Shown piece by piece: positions 25,904 to 37,860 of a stretch of 64,000 bases of DNA. The notes beneath the pieces are model-generated. The model did not search any database. It was not told the origin of the DNA and saw only the letters and a program-made list of their open reading frames with translations. This DNA comes from Isoetes taiwanensis. Taxonomy: Eukaryota > Streptophyta > Lycopodiopsida > Isoetales > Isoetaceae. Within the stretch, counting starts at the first letter, position 1. Each line of letters begins with the position of its first letter. The stretch lies in assembly GCA_021234155.1 (NCBI GenBank), contig JAJEKV010000423.1, forward strand, positions 124,001 through 188,000, given 5' to 3'. The position numbers and the translations under genes were made by a program.

Positions 25904-26104
25904 TATCAATATTACAACAGAAATAGAATGGAAGAGAAAGCGTTGGACAATAAGAGACACTGTATATTGAATAATCCAAAACGGTACAACATAGATATGA
26001 TAACTAACTGGGACACGACTCTTGACTGACTCCTCTTGGACACGTAAGACACCTCTCTAAATATATGGCGTCAGCAGCTAATCTACGGCTCCAATATCTT
26101 AACA
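25904..26104 (-). repeat. 5' LTR of the copia element
   Basis: 201 bp, about 98.5 percent identical to the 3' LTR. It abuts the primer binding site without a gap and is flanked by the TATCA duplication. Confidence 0.95.
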
Positions 26105-26109
26105 TATCA

Positions 26110-27322
26110 AGTTAGCTCTGCATAGCAATATTCTGTAAAAAATGGAAAGTTGGGCTTGTGTTGGTCCCGAAGTTCCCCTCCTTGCAGGGCTTCTTGATGA
26201 TCTTGTTGCAGAAGGTATTCTAGCTTTTGTTCCATCTGCGGTTGCTAACATTTCTAGAGGGCTCAAAGTCTTCTATGAATGCCACTGTATAATTATAATT
26301 GCTTATCTTAGATGCTTCTCTGTTGACATTTTACTTCTTAAATTTTTTATGGTCTCTTGGTCCAAGAATTAATGATGCGTTTACAATCGGATCTGAGAAG
26401 ATTATCTTTTTACTGTCTATTTGCAGGAGTAACTTATCATGCATGTATTGGGATCTAGGAATTTTTTTATTTATGCTACACATGGTTTGGATCATTCGTT
26501 TGTTCATTTGCGCTTTACATTCACTAGTTATTGTCTGTTTGGAGGACTAGCTTATCATCGATAGATGTAGAATTTTCTACCAGGCCAAACTCAATTGGTT
26601 TCTTACCTTCATATCAACGTTAGGGTTCCAAGAGCAAACATGATCATGGCAACATAGTTTTGCAGGAAGACAACATATCATACAAATAATAGGATATAGT
26701 GGGTTCAAGTCACATGAAATATGCTATTACTCTTCTTAATATGGGAGGTTTGGTACTAAGAGTTAATAAGCAATTCCTCTTCTAGTTCTCCCGAATATCT
26801 CTTCAATCAAACTCCAACTTGCCTGCGGCTTCAATAAGACTCACAACTTGGTGTTCACACACAATTTGGTATCCATACTCACAATTTGGTGTTGAAACAC
26901 AATTTAGTGTCCATATTTGGCTTCAATCGAACTTTGAACTTGGTGTGCATATACATCCATCAACAAACTTCATAAACTCTATATTTGTTCATCAATAGAC
27001 TTCATAAACTCTGCAGGAAGCTGGATTATTTTGAGCTTCCTATTCACGTTATTCGAGCAGGATTCACATGTCACAATCTGCTCTCTTTGTATTGGGTCCC
27101 ATAAGCCGTGGGCCTCCGTGGGTCTATTCTATAGTTAGTTTTATTTAATCCTTGCAATGAAGACACATTTGCTTACTACGTATGACTTCACAACGTGCTA
27201 TTGCTCGTCTTATTTCAAGTGTTCCATATTCCAGATAATCTCACCCAATAATATTCTACATATTTGTCTACAAGTCATTCATCTAACTAAAAAGAAATCA
27301 ACATTATTTTCTTTTGCCATTG
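26110..27322. other. Unassigned sequence right of the copia element
   Basis: A plus frame from 26,142 starts MESWACVGPEVPLLAGLLDD and continues LVAEGILAFVPSAV. It weakly resembles the start of F-box/kelch proteins, but the match is poor and the frame soon becomes low in information. If it is a gene start, the copia element inserted 33 bp in front of it. Confidence 0.25.
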
Positions 27323-27350
27323 CATTCATTCATTCATTCATTCATTCATT
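27323..27350. repeat. (CATT)7 microsatellite
   Basis: Seven perfect CATT units, followed by interrupted TTTATT copies. It lies about 100 bp before the LINE remnant begins. Confidence 0.95.
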
Positions 27351-27449
27351 TCTTTATTCATTTATTGCGATCAATATACAGTAACATTCCCAACCCATCC
27401 ATATTATGAAAAGGATCGCATTCTATTCAACCATAGTACGTCAAAGAAA

Positions 27450-30235
27450 GGTCTATGAAGCATTAACATGATCCTTTTGTTTTCCATCCTACTTGAGCAG
27501 AGAGAATCCACTGCAGGAACTAATTCAGGATATCATAAAATATAAAGACATGGGAGAAGTTATCGTAGTGGGGGACTTTAACGCACGGACAAAAGGTATG
27601 CAAGCTGTAACTTTTGAGAAGGCAGGTGATATAATGTTGGCAGAACTAGTAGAAGAAGTTTAAGAGACAATCATCCGATCCAATAAAGAATGTCATGGGT
27701 GATCTCTTGCTGGAACTAGGTACTGTATGCGGTTTAAAGATCCTAAATGGAACAAGCAGGTACCCAGTGTCACATGCTTCTACCTGTTTGATACCAATGG
27801 GGGGAAGCACAATAGATTATTTAAAATGTGCAAATACAATCAAATACAGTTTAGAGCTTTAAGATAGCAGAAACATTAGCAGACTCAGACCACACAAGAT
27901 TGGTATTTGAATTGCCTGGCAGCCCTTTGGTGAACCGACCAGAACGAGTTTTTGTCCCTAAGATAAAACTTCATTATAAGAAATGAGATTCATACCAGAG
28001 AGAACTTGATGGCCTATTGAAACGAGATGGCTGGCTTGGAGATACAACAACTGGTGGGATGCAGAATGCAGCCAGGCCTGAGCGCTCTTGCCCAAAAGGT
28101 GCCTTATTAAACCAAAATGGTTTAGAAGACTAATCCGGTAGAAGAAAAGGCAGAGACAAATAAAACTTGGGAATTGGCTAGATACACATCCAAAAACGTT
28201 TTGGTACAGTGCTGGTAAAGCCCACCCAATCATGTCTAGATACAGAAGATTTGCTACAATGGGTGCACTCATTGTACTTCTCTGCAAATTCAAGACAGAT
28301 GGAGACCGTGAATGTAGTAGAAGAACACTTCACTATAAATGATGTGCTCGCAGCTCTGAAATGTATGGAAAATGGTAAAGCATCGAGTTTAGAAGGCCTA
28401 AGCACGTAAGCTGAAAATGGGGGGAATAAACAACTTATTGAAGTGGTTACTCGTCTTCTCAACCAAGCGGTAATTAGTGGGTTGCCTAAAACTTGGAAGG
28501 TCGGGAAAATTATACGGTTCATAAATCGGGGAAGCAAGACAAATGTGAGAAACTATCGGACTATTATGGTTGGCATTATCTTCTCAAAAGGTCGCTATGC
28601 GATCACCGGAAATAAAGTTAAGTGCATGGGCTGAAGAACATGAAAAAGAGCAATGTGTGTCGGCGGTTTTGTAAAGCAAACATAATACAATAGATCATGT
28701 ACTTACACCGAGGCAATGATAGAAAAAGCAAAAGAGCCAAGGAAAACATTGTTCCTGACATTCATAGACTTCTCCAAAGCTTTCGATACCGTACCCAGAG
28801 ACGGCTTGAGAATTCGGCTGAAACAAATTGGTGTTCCTGACTCTTTTAGAGGCGCAGTTGCAAGGCTATATGAGGAGGTTATAACCAAAGTTGCAACAGA
28901 TATGAGGGAGGTCAAGAGCACAATTGGAGTAAGACAAGGGTGCCCTCTCACGACCTTGTTTGGTATATACATAGGCAATTTGGAAAATTGGCTTAGAGGC
29001 GAAGGAGGGATTCTTTGGGACTAGAGACGGTGATTGCTTAATCTGCTTGCTACTATATCTTTGATGTTGTCCTTATTGCGAGAACCTGAGTGGGACTCCA
29101 AGGACATCTTGATAATCTTGCATAAGAGTATGACAATGAATCTAGACAAGTTAAAAATCATGGTATTTGGTACAGTGGCACGACCAGTTTTCATGTATCA
29201 AAGGGAACCACTTGACATAGTGGATAGTTACAAATACTTGGGATTAGAGATATGCTTAAATTAAAAATGGACTGAATGTGTTAGGAAAAGAATTACAGGT
29301 GGAAAAGTGGCACTATATGGTATCTTTGGAGATGTTCTGGGGCGAACTCACAGATTGGAATCTAAAAAGTTTACTCTTTAAGACTCTTGTACAATCGTGT
29401 TATACGACATACCAATCTGGGGGGATTCCATCTCTGTGAAATTGTGGAAAAGGGTGAAAATTGTCCTTAAGCTCTTCTTATATGAGGAATTGGGAGTAAA
29501 GAAACGGACACCATATGCCATCATGCTAGCATAAGCAGGACTCCTTCCTTTGGAAGTAGAGGCGTTATGCCAAACAATTACCTTTATAAATAAGCTGAAG
29601 AGACAAGATGATACAAGATTTTCCAAGATTGCGATGTCTGAGTCAGCAACGGGATGGTATGAAGATGTTTTGAAATGGGTGAGAGATGGGGGATTGAAAG
29701 AGATGCAAAGGCGGACCACGGAACTAGGGCGCAAGACACGGTGCAAGCGGTGCAAAAAATATGGCGGAACTCGAGGGGACAAAAATGCAGTTTTATATCA
29801 CAGAAGTTCATCCAATGATAGTCTACGGTGAACAAAACTATTTGAAGGCTTCCATTCCGAGGTACTTAAAATGTACCATTTCCAGATACAGATGTGGCTC
29901 ACATAGACTGAACATTGAAACCGACAGATCGGCCAAAGTTCCTCGCGAACACAGGATCTGTACACTCTGTGATCTAGGAGAAGTGGAAGACGAAAGACAT
30001 GTCTTTTTGACTTGTATGGAGTATGAACACATTAGGGCAAAATTCGATATAAATTTCACTGATCTCATCTCATTGTGGATCACAGAGCCTATGTTACTTG
30101 GTGAAGCAAGTTGAACTTCATAAAAACTTGCGATGCAAAGTTTAAATGAAATGTAACCTTTTTCGCTCCATGACCTCAAGGTCCCATAGGGGCGTCATTT
30201 AATATATTTATTTATTTATATATTGCCATAGAGTG
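27450..30235 (+). pseudogene. Non-LTR retrotransposon (LINE), 5'-truncated and decayed
   Basis: Remains of one LINE ORF2 in order. The end of an APE-type endonuclease carries GDFNAR at 27,571-27,588. The RT fingers read ALKCMENGKAS and then LPKTWKVGKIIRFINRGSK and RNYR (28,330-28,570). Motif A is FIDFSKAFDTVPR (about 28,760-28,800). Motif B is GVRQGCPL (about 28,927-28,950). Motif C is destroyed (about 29,050-29,080). The thumb follows with NLDKLKIMVFG and YKYLGLEI. The C-terminal Cys/His finger is CTLCDLGEVEDERHVFLTC (about 29,961-30,017). The 3' end lies near 30,190-30,235 in TTTA-rich repeats typical of a LINE tail. Stops and frameshifts occur throughout. LINE proteins copy their RNA at the nicked target site. 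The 5' end, with ORF1 and most of the endonuclease, is missing, as is usual for aborted target-primed insertion. Confidence 0.9.
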
Positions 30236-30997
30236 TAACCAAATTTTTTTGCAGATGCTTCTCTATTTTAAGGTGGCATATAAGAATCAAACTAGAACGG
30301 ACTCTAGGACTATAACTATGAAAGATAAAATTGGTGCTTTTACAAGTAATGGAGCATGTGGGTTGTGCGTTAACCAACTCACGGCATGCCTCTATATGTT
30401 TTGCAATGTTCTTTATTTCCAAAGCCTTGCTAAATGCTAAAATCTGGCTCCTTTTGCATTTTTAAATATGCAACGCCCTATTATACATATTGTAACATAG
30501 TAGAAAACCGATGAACATTGCATTTATATACAAATTTTTGACCTCTATATGTTCTCAACTTAAATCTAGCATCATCTTTTAGTTTTTAATCTTATGCCTG
30601 ATGAAAAGCCCAGCACCGCTAGGCACTTTTCCTAGTAAGGATATAATGCATTTTTGCACCATTTAATTCTACAAAAAGATATAATGTGTATAAGGTGGCA
30701 GTGTCACAAGCGTGGGTTTTCTTACGTATTTCAGAGGGCGAGATGGGGAAAACAGTGGAATTTTGAATGAGAGAGAAAGATCTAAAATCTTGACCAACAG
30801 GTATGATGTCGAGAAAGGTCTAAAATCTTAGCGCAAAGGGGTAGGATGTCCGGGGAAGGTAAAGGTCACCTTGGGTTTAAGAGTTGGCCATTGTTGAGTT
30901 GTATTTGCAAGATCAGACGACGCTCAAAATTGATACAAATAAAACTGTAGAGGGAATATCCATAACTAACGTATGAGAAGCACGGTCTAAGGTTATA
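30236..30997. other. Unassigned intergenic sequence
   Basis: No coding region is recognised. The right end is the interior side of an LTR remnant (see next entry). Confidence 0.35.
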
Positions 30998-33813
30998 GCT
31001 TTGATACCATTGTAATTCTCTCTGAACCTATATGATGCTCCCATTGTCTAAATATGGGAAATTCCCTCCCCGACAACTCAATCACCGCGGAAAAGGCCCT
31101 CCATCTAACTTTCGGACCACTTGTGATGGGCAAGTGTCCGGGCGAAGGACATGCCATTTATTTAAACTATTAGTGTTTGCTGGATTAAGACATTAGGTTC
31201 TTTTAGACAAAAAGTACTGCTACTTGGTCAAACACTCACACAGTGCGTGAGAGGTCTGTTCAAAAATTTTGAAAAGGGCCTGGTCGCACTCTCTGTGAGG
31301 GGTTGCTCCCTAATGGCCAGAATTTTTCAGGCTTTCTACTATTTCTTTCCTAATTAACATTATCTTAATTTACTGTTCTAAGGATTGGGAATTTTTTTTT
31401 CTTAATTTCGAGGTTCATGCTTGGGTTGTTATTCCCAAGGCTGAAGGTCTACTATTAGTCCTATCTACCAAGGTCATGGCTTTGATACCACTATGACGTC
31501 CTCTACTTTGTCTACGATGCTCCCATCGTATTGAAAGGCGGAGTTCATCCCTCTCGCAGTCAAATTGACAGAGGTGGACTTAGTTAGGGCTTGTGATCTC
31601 AGGATCTATAAGGCCGCTAAAGCTGATCTAACATGCTATCCCAGCTCATTTTTGGACTAAAAGTCGGCATTGCACAACATAATCACTGGTTAACTGATCC
31701 CTGACTTGCTCTTGCTCCTAGAATCGCGTCCATGCCTTTGCTTGGGTCGAAGGTAGCTGATCCTGGAAGATATGTTGCGCAAAGGCGGCTTGGCGGTGTC
31801 TGGCAATGCAAACTAGCAAGTTGGCTTGGCCGGAATGGCCCAATTTGAAATGCGAAAATAGAAAAGGTTTTGGGTTTCCCCTTTTGTTCCTTTTACATGA
31901 CCTTTTAGGTTTAGGTTAAAAGAACATGTGGGGTTTTGCCATGAGGCAAAGGGGTTCAATTGCATATATTGATAGGCATGTGCATATGAGGTTGCCCCCT
32001 AGACGCAACCGTTTACGGTTCCCCCGTACACGTCAAGGTGACATGTACGCGTGGCGTGGCAGTATAATATATGTATTCGGACCGTATACTAAATCTTGCT
32101 AAAATTAGAAGTATTTATCTATTTATGATAGAACACACTAATTTGCATGTTTTCAGCTTTGGTTGCTATCATTTAACATCGGTGGAAGCCGACAAACCCT
32201 ATTTTGTTCAAAAATGCTGCTTGAGGAATTATCTCTCTCTTATTATTACAAGTTTTAGCTTAATTCTTGTGGCCATGGGTTCTAACTATATGAAGTACAA
32301 TCCTATGTTTTTTTGGAGTCTTCATAAGTTATATCAACTTCAAAATCTAAAAGAGAATTTCCTATACAGAATTTAGGACAAAATTATATGTTAAAATGCT
32401 CCAAAATCACCACCTGTAAGTATCACGATGGTAATAAATGATGCATTCTTCTTATATCTACATATAAAATTACTCTATCAACTTGGTTTAACATGTCACA
32501 AGTGTCTGGGTGAATGGCACGGAGGTGTTATTCGTCCCACGCCTTCTATGGAAAATCCTATATAGAGGAAGCGTACATATATGCATGACCTGCGACCCAG
32601 GAGGTGTCAAACCCATACCCGGCCCATACGCGGTGACCGACATAATACCAATATACATAATGAATGCATTAGAAATGAAGGTTCTAACCGGGGCTCAGAC
32701 TTAAGGGGGTGAACTGACGGTCATGACCACTGGATATCAACACAGTCATGAGAATGGTGTTGGCTGGCATAGAACAATGGCTAGGGTAGTCTACTCCATC
32801 CGCCCCTCCTGTGCACACTTTGCAGATAGGCTGAAACATGCTATGGCGTGAATGTAGCCTTCGGGAGATGTAATCTCATGGATTCACCCTATGAGACTAC
32901 TCCAGGTTGCATCTCCCCAGTCCGTTGAGGCATGACAATGATGGAGGTTCCATGGGTGCACTAGAGGATTGTGGCACCATCGGCGCCCACACATCCGTAC
33001 CCGACTTACCCCCAAAATCCATAGGTCATCTGCAACCCAGGAGGTGTCAGGCCCATATTCGGCCCACATGCGGTGACCAACTAACTATAGAAGCCCATGT
33101 AGCCACGCTCAGCAAGGCTTCACCTCCACTTCACCATTGTACCTGTCATATGGTGCTCATTCTTGGCATAGCATCCACATCCATGTGGGCTCTTATGCAC
33201 AGACCGCATTTATTGGGAATTAAGGGATTCTAGCTAGGAGCATCTCTACCTCTACATAGCCTTTAGGTCTCTACCCTCCCCTAATCCCACAAACACAAGA
33301 GGAACAGAAAGAGAACAATCGTCATACATACATCCATCCATAACCTCAATTAGAGCATGAAATAGAGATTAATCATACAACTACATGTACAAGGGTTGAC
33401 TAGAAGCTCAAGCTATCTAAGTACTAACCTGTGTCTTGGCTAGAGCCATTATCTCTTAAGGTCTCCATGTAGATAGTCTAATTAGGGACGATCAAAAGCG
33501 ACTCCTCCTTCACCAAATCCTCCCAACTCGATTTGGGGCAAAATTGAGGTTGGAGACCCACTTGGTTGCCTCCCCGGATGGGCAAGTAGCCTAGGCCAAT
33601 CGAGTTGGTCCAAGTGGCCTCACCTTAATGGATTTGAATTGTACTAATTAATAATAATTAGCTAGGCAATTTAGTTATTAATTAGCTTAATTGGTTGACA
33701 TTTTAACATAGCTAACTTAAACCCTTTTAGTTTAATCCATAATGGCCCCAAATACCTATGGTGATGTGGCATGGCATTTATACATATACCATATGAATAC
33801 GAGGAACGTCACA
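30998..33813 (-). mobile_element. Cluster of decayed gypsy LTRs related to the chromovirus family
   Basis: Minus-strand sequence starting TGTGACGTTCC at 33,813 matches the LTR start of the chromovirus at 46,260. Further matches in the same order are GATGCTCCTAG near 33,240, GCAAAGTGTGCA and GAGGGGCGGATGGAGTAGAC near 32,790-32,830, and CTATGCCAGCC near 32,760. A second LTR-like start with GTATACGGTCC lies near 32,095. Two primer-site-like sequences, TGGTATCAAAGC, occur at 31,479-31,490 and 30,998-31,009, each just after an LTR-like end. No internal coding region remains. It reads as two or three overlapping old LTRs of one family. Confidence 0.75.
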
Positions 33814-34735
33814 TTGTAGCTTTTATAGAAAATCAACCATTTGAGCAGTGTTGGTTTGTATAAGACTTGGAAAGGCTCAGAGTAACTACTTAAGAACAAT
33901 TTCTAGGTAGAAAGGCATTTTTAGCATCTATTGGAGACTAACTGATTTAGAAATGCATTACAACACCAACATTGCTCTTGCTCATGAGTTGAACACTATG
34001 TCATAGAAGCGAATGATGAACAAACCATCTACCCACCAATCATTGAATGTGGCATATACGGGAGGACATAGATATACACAATCTTCACTCCACACTAATA
34101 TTGTAGGCAACCCAATAGGAATAGATTCGTAAATGGGTGCACACCCTGCTATGTGGCTTTGTATCTTTCTCTCAATGTAAATAAAGTCAATTTCTTATCC
34201 CTCGAAGCAGCAACCAAAAAAAAAAAAACTAGCAGAACTGCAGGGTTGGGAAGAAGGCTAGGTAGATGGATTTGTGTTGGTTTTTTAATCATAGTAATTT
34301 AAATTTCGGCGTCATGCTAATTTAATATGTGTTAATATATGAATCTTACATTGTGCATCCCTTATTATGTGCTTCGTTTTCCTTCGCGTGTCTGCATTTA
34401 TTGTGCGGTAATGCATGCTTGGGGAATGGGGTGGGCTGGGTAGATTATGGAATCCATTATCTGTTTGAAGGTGGATTACATGTTGCGGTTAAGAATGTGG
34501 GGAATTTGCATATAGATAAATAGTATTTTAATGTATTGGGAAGAATCAACTCAGGATACCAGAGAAGAATCAAGAATAGGAAGTGCACAAGCACAGTAGT
34601 GACTTGATTCTTCTACTGGAAAAATCATTGAACCATTACCCCCATCATTCGGTAATAATTTACTTTGCTGTGCCTCATGCTCCACATGTTGGAATCAGTA
34701 TCCAACATAAATCGCACAACTTCTTCGCCCTCTAG
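33814..34735. other. Unassigned intergenic sequence
   Basis: Contains a run of 13 A near 34,217. No coding region is recognised. Confidence 0.35.
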
Positions 34736-34915
34736 ACAACATATGAAAGGTCCTATATTGTAGCAAAATCCGCATTTATTGATGGCCTCGGGTTAATTAA
34801 AAAAGAAGATATATTGGATGATCCATGCCATAACAATATTTTGTGGGCATGGGATGGTCATGCAAAGAACAAAGGGTTTAATCATTTGATAGATATTAAA
34901 TTGGTTGCTCGATGA
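34736..34915 (+). other. Possible terminal exon of an unknown gene
   Basis: A pyrimidine-rich stretch ending CTCTAG directly precedes an open frame of 59 codons with a normal amino-acid mix (TTYERSYIVAKSAFIDGLGL, IKKEDILDDPCHNNILWAWD) ending at TGA 34,913-34,915. There is no start codon, so it would be a 3' exon or a fragment. I recognise no family. Confidence 0.3.
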
Positions 34916-36896
34916 GTCCAGCACCTTTTAGATCGATAAAACATATGCATATCGAACTAAGTCTCGGTCTTTTACAATATTCTAAATATGATCTGACATG
35001 CAACGCATTATAATATATTAGTTTAAAAGATACCTATTAGTACTACAACAACACCCAAAATAGTTGCACAAAGATTGAAGGTAAGATTTAATTATGTGCA
35101 ATTCAAAAATAGGCAATGACCGGGAGAAATGGAGCGAGAAATAATAAACAAAACTACTACTTGACTTCCAAATTGTATTTTGCTCTATATTCCCAAAAGA
35201 TAGTTGTAATGCCATGACCCAATTGCTCGTGATCTATGGAAACCATGGTGAACTCCAATGACAACCCAAAACATCTGAGAAAAGCAAAGACTACTCTCTA
35301 TGCATATAGCAGTACCATCTTTCTACTAGTATACTTTATATTGTAACACATAATAAGTAATTTATTATTAAAAGTTACCCTTTTTGCTGTACCATGCAGT
35401 CCTAGGCGAGGAAGCATAATGGTCCGCACCCTTAGCCAAAGTATTAGCAATATAATCGGCTCCCCCGCAACAACATAATCATTTGTCCGCAACATGGACA
35501 TAAATCAAAGTTAAAATTGTAACTCATGGATTCTTGAGAAGCCTCCAAGACCTAGCTCATAAATGCACAATTGAAGAAAATTTTATGGAACATTTACTTT
35601 GTAAAGTCATTATAAGCCCGACCTTTACCATCGGCTTGTATTTACCATCGTCCCTGTACTCCTCAACCGGCCTTGCCATATTCCGATAATAAGCAACAAC
35701 GTTTGTGTTTCGTTGTAAGACCTTTGATGTTTGAAACTGAAATGCATCTTAAATTATACTCGACTTATTGCCGACCATGATAATAATAGCCATAACTTAT
35801 CGAGGCAGAATAACATCACCAATCAAATATCAATAATACTATTTCTGCAGTTATCATTTTATTGTACATATTATTCATGAGGATACTTACCACAATATTA
35901 TGCGATTTAGAACCCTTATATTTCCCACAATATGTCGTAGCTATAACCCATTTCACTAATGTGGTAATACATGTTATCAAGATGCCCAAAATGTGACTTT
36001 GGCATGTTCTCATATATATAATCAACATTGTTTACAAAGAATTTGCTTTTAATGGACAACTAAAATGCTCATACAAAATCTAGAATCCAGTAAGAAATGA
36101 TCTTACCTCACGAAAAGAAGTAAACTATCCGCCTATTGTAGTGTCAAGATGAGTGACCATATAGGAATCACGGGCAACATGCAACATGTAAAAGACGCAA
36201 CTAGCAACATGTTGTAGCATTACCTAAGACATCACATGAATGACAATTAGAGAGTAAAATAATTGTTGGTGAGAATGTTCAAGAAATACACGAAGTAGAA
36301 GTAAGAACAGAAAAAAGTACACCTAGTGTTTTTCGGATCACTTGGTAGGATACGATGAAGTCCTTGGAGAAGCATAATTCCTAGTTGCTTCAAATTTATG
36401 CTTCAAAATGTGATCTTTTCATGTTTTCGGGTTCCCCGTGCGGTGATATATCTAGAGTGAGATGAGATCGAGATGACAGAAGGCATATCAACCACGCTAT
36501 GTGGACTTAAACCCCCGTGAGCGAGGATATGAGCGAGAAGATACCAAATTTTCAAGCCAATGTCCATCCGTATTGAACACAACTTGCATGTGCTCTAAAC
36601 AATTTCTACGTTTCTTCAAATCCAACTTCCCGTGTGGAATGTGCTCTAAATCATTTCTACTTCAAATCAAACTTCCCAGTGGAATGCGATACATATAATG
36701 AATCATGGACATCGTCCCGGTATGGGCACTCTGCAATCCCAAAGAGATATTCTTCTTTGAACTTGCATCATCCCATTGTACTTCCGATAGACCATTTCTC
36801 GTTCATTGAAAAGTTCACTACGGTATGGTCAAAATCTTCTTAGAAGAACGATAGGTAGATAGGAGTTCCTTATTTCACAACTAACGCTCCCCAACA
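34916..36896. other. Unassigned intergenic sequence
   Basis: Only short spurious frames. A small internal repeat (CTCTAAA-CAATTTCTAC / CTCTAAATCATTTCTAC) lies near 36,592-36,660. Confidence 0.35.
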
Positions 36897-37169
36897 TTAG
36901 ACGGTGTATGTGAAAGCAAGCAATCGAATTATAATAAAATACACACCTTCCACGGTGTAAGAACGTAACCGTATGCATCTCCAATGAACTAGATAACTCA
37001 AATGGTTCACGATTGAGTTTGCACTTAGATTCATCCTAATCGCATAGATCATCTTTGCTAAGAAATAGCTTCCAAAACTACCAATTCGGAAGATGCGAGC
37101 CGCTATCGGTCGTCGTCGCGACCGAAACCGAGAAAAAATCCGGGGGCGTGGCAAATCCAAAGATTGCAT
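36897..37169 (-). other. Weak candidate small ORF, Arg-rich N-terminus
   Basis: A 90-residue minus-strand frame starts MQSLDLPRPRIFSRFRSRRR, and the GC-rich segment upstream (37,380-37,560) looks like a plant 5' leader with a possible donor site (CACGGTAAAA). A TATATA-like motif lies near 37,195. The N-terminus could pass for an organelle transit peptide, but the rest matches nothing I know. It may be chance. Confidence 0.2.
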
Positions 37170-37860
37170 TGCATGGTTCTAATTTGAGCTTCATATATAA
37201 ATGAGCAACTTCAAAGCACTTAACAAACGCTGCTCATTATTCTCGCATCAATTTGCAACTTCTTGGGCCCCAAAATGTGGATTCAAAGTCTAAACTACGA
37301 GAAGAAACAATAGGACTTAACAAAAATTAGAAACGGAAATCAAATCTCCAACCCTAGCTAGCAAAACTCGAGATTATTTTACCGTGAAATCTTCTCGTGG
37401 GTTGGCTTCGTTTAGGAGAATCGGCCTGCGAAGGAGCTCCAGAGGAAAAGCTCCCCAAAACCGAAAAGAAAGTCGAGCAAGTGAGTAAGCGAGAGGAGGG
37501 AATCGGGAAGGAGAAGTGATTTTCAGGGACTTTCTAATTTTCATGGCCGTCCGATGCGAAATTAAGAAATCTAATGGTTGAGATTAAAAAAAGCCGACGG
37601 GTACGACATTAATCGCGGCATAGCTAGGAATGCGGGGAAATCGGCGGGGGGTTAGGCAACCCTAAAAAAAAAAAAAAAAAAAAAAAAACTAATAATTTTA
37701 GCCATAACATTATTTCTATATTGCCCCTTGCCCTCGTTCTTTTACTTCTTTAGCAAAAAGGATTTGGTATCGCTGTTTATATCTTAGGGGCGTATATCGA
37801 TTCAATTTAAAATGGAATATACTTGTAGAGGTAGCGCCACAAAATTAGTCCAAAAATAGT
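37170..37860. other. GC-richer segment and 25-nt A tract
   Basis: 37,380-37,640 is GC-richer than its surroundings and may be a leader or promoter on the minus strand. An uninterrupted run of 25 A lies at 37,664-37,688, followed by AT-rich sequence up to the PPR pseudogene. Confidence 0.35.

Larger units (their letters stand above)
21212..26104 (-). mobile_element. Ty1/copia LTR retrotransposon, recent, defective
   Basis: 4,893 bp, bounded by two 201-bp LTRs and a 5-bp target duplication TATCA (21,207-21,211 and 26,105-26,109). The LTRs differ at only three positions, all transitions, so the insertion is recent. On the coding (minus) strand the order is 5' LTR, primer site, gag, protease, integrase, RT, RNase H, polypurine tract, 3' LTR, which is the copia order. 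LTR ends are TGTTAAGATA...ATTGATA, i.e. TG...TA instead of TG...CA. Three stops in gag, an integrase deletion and a frameshift after RT make it non-autonomous. Confidence 0.97.

Noticed and set aside
26142-26372. F-box/kelch protein gene
   Set aside because: Only a weak resemblance over about 30 residues; the rest of the frame is AT-rich and hydrophobic without kelch motifs.
27323-27360. CATT repeat as a CRISPR or structured array
   Set aside because: A plain tetranucleotide microsatellite without spacers, in a eukaryotic genome.
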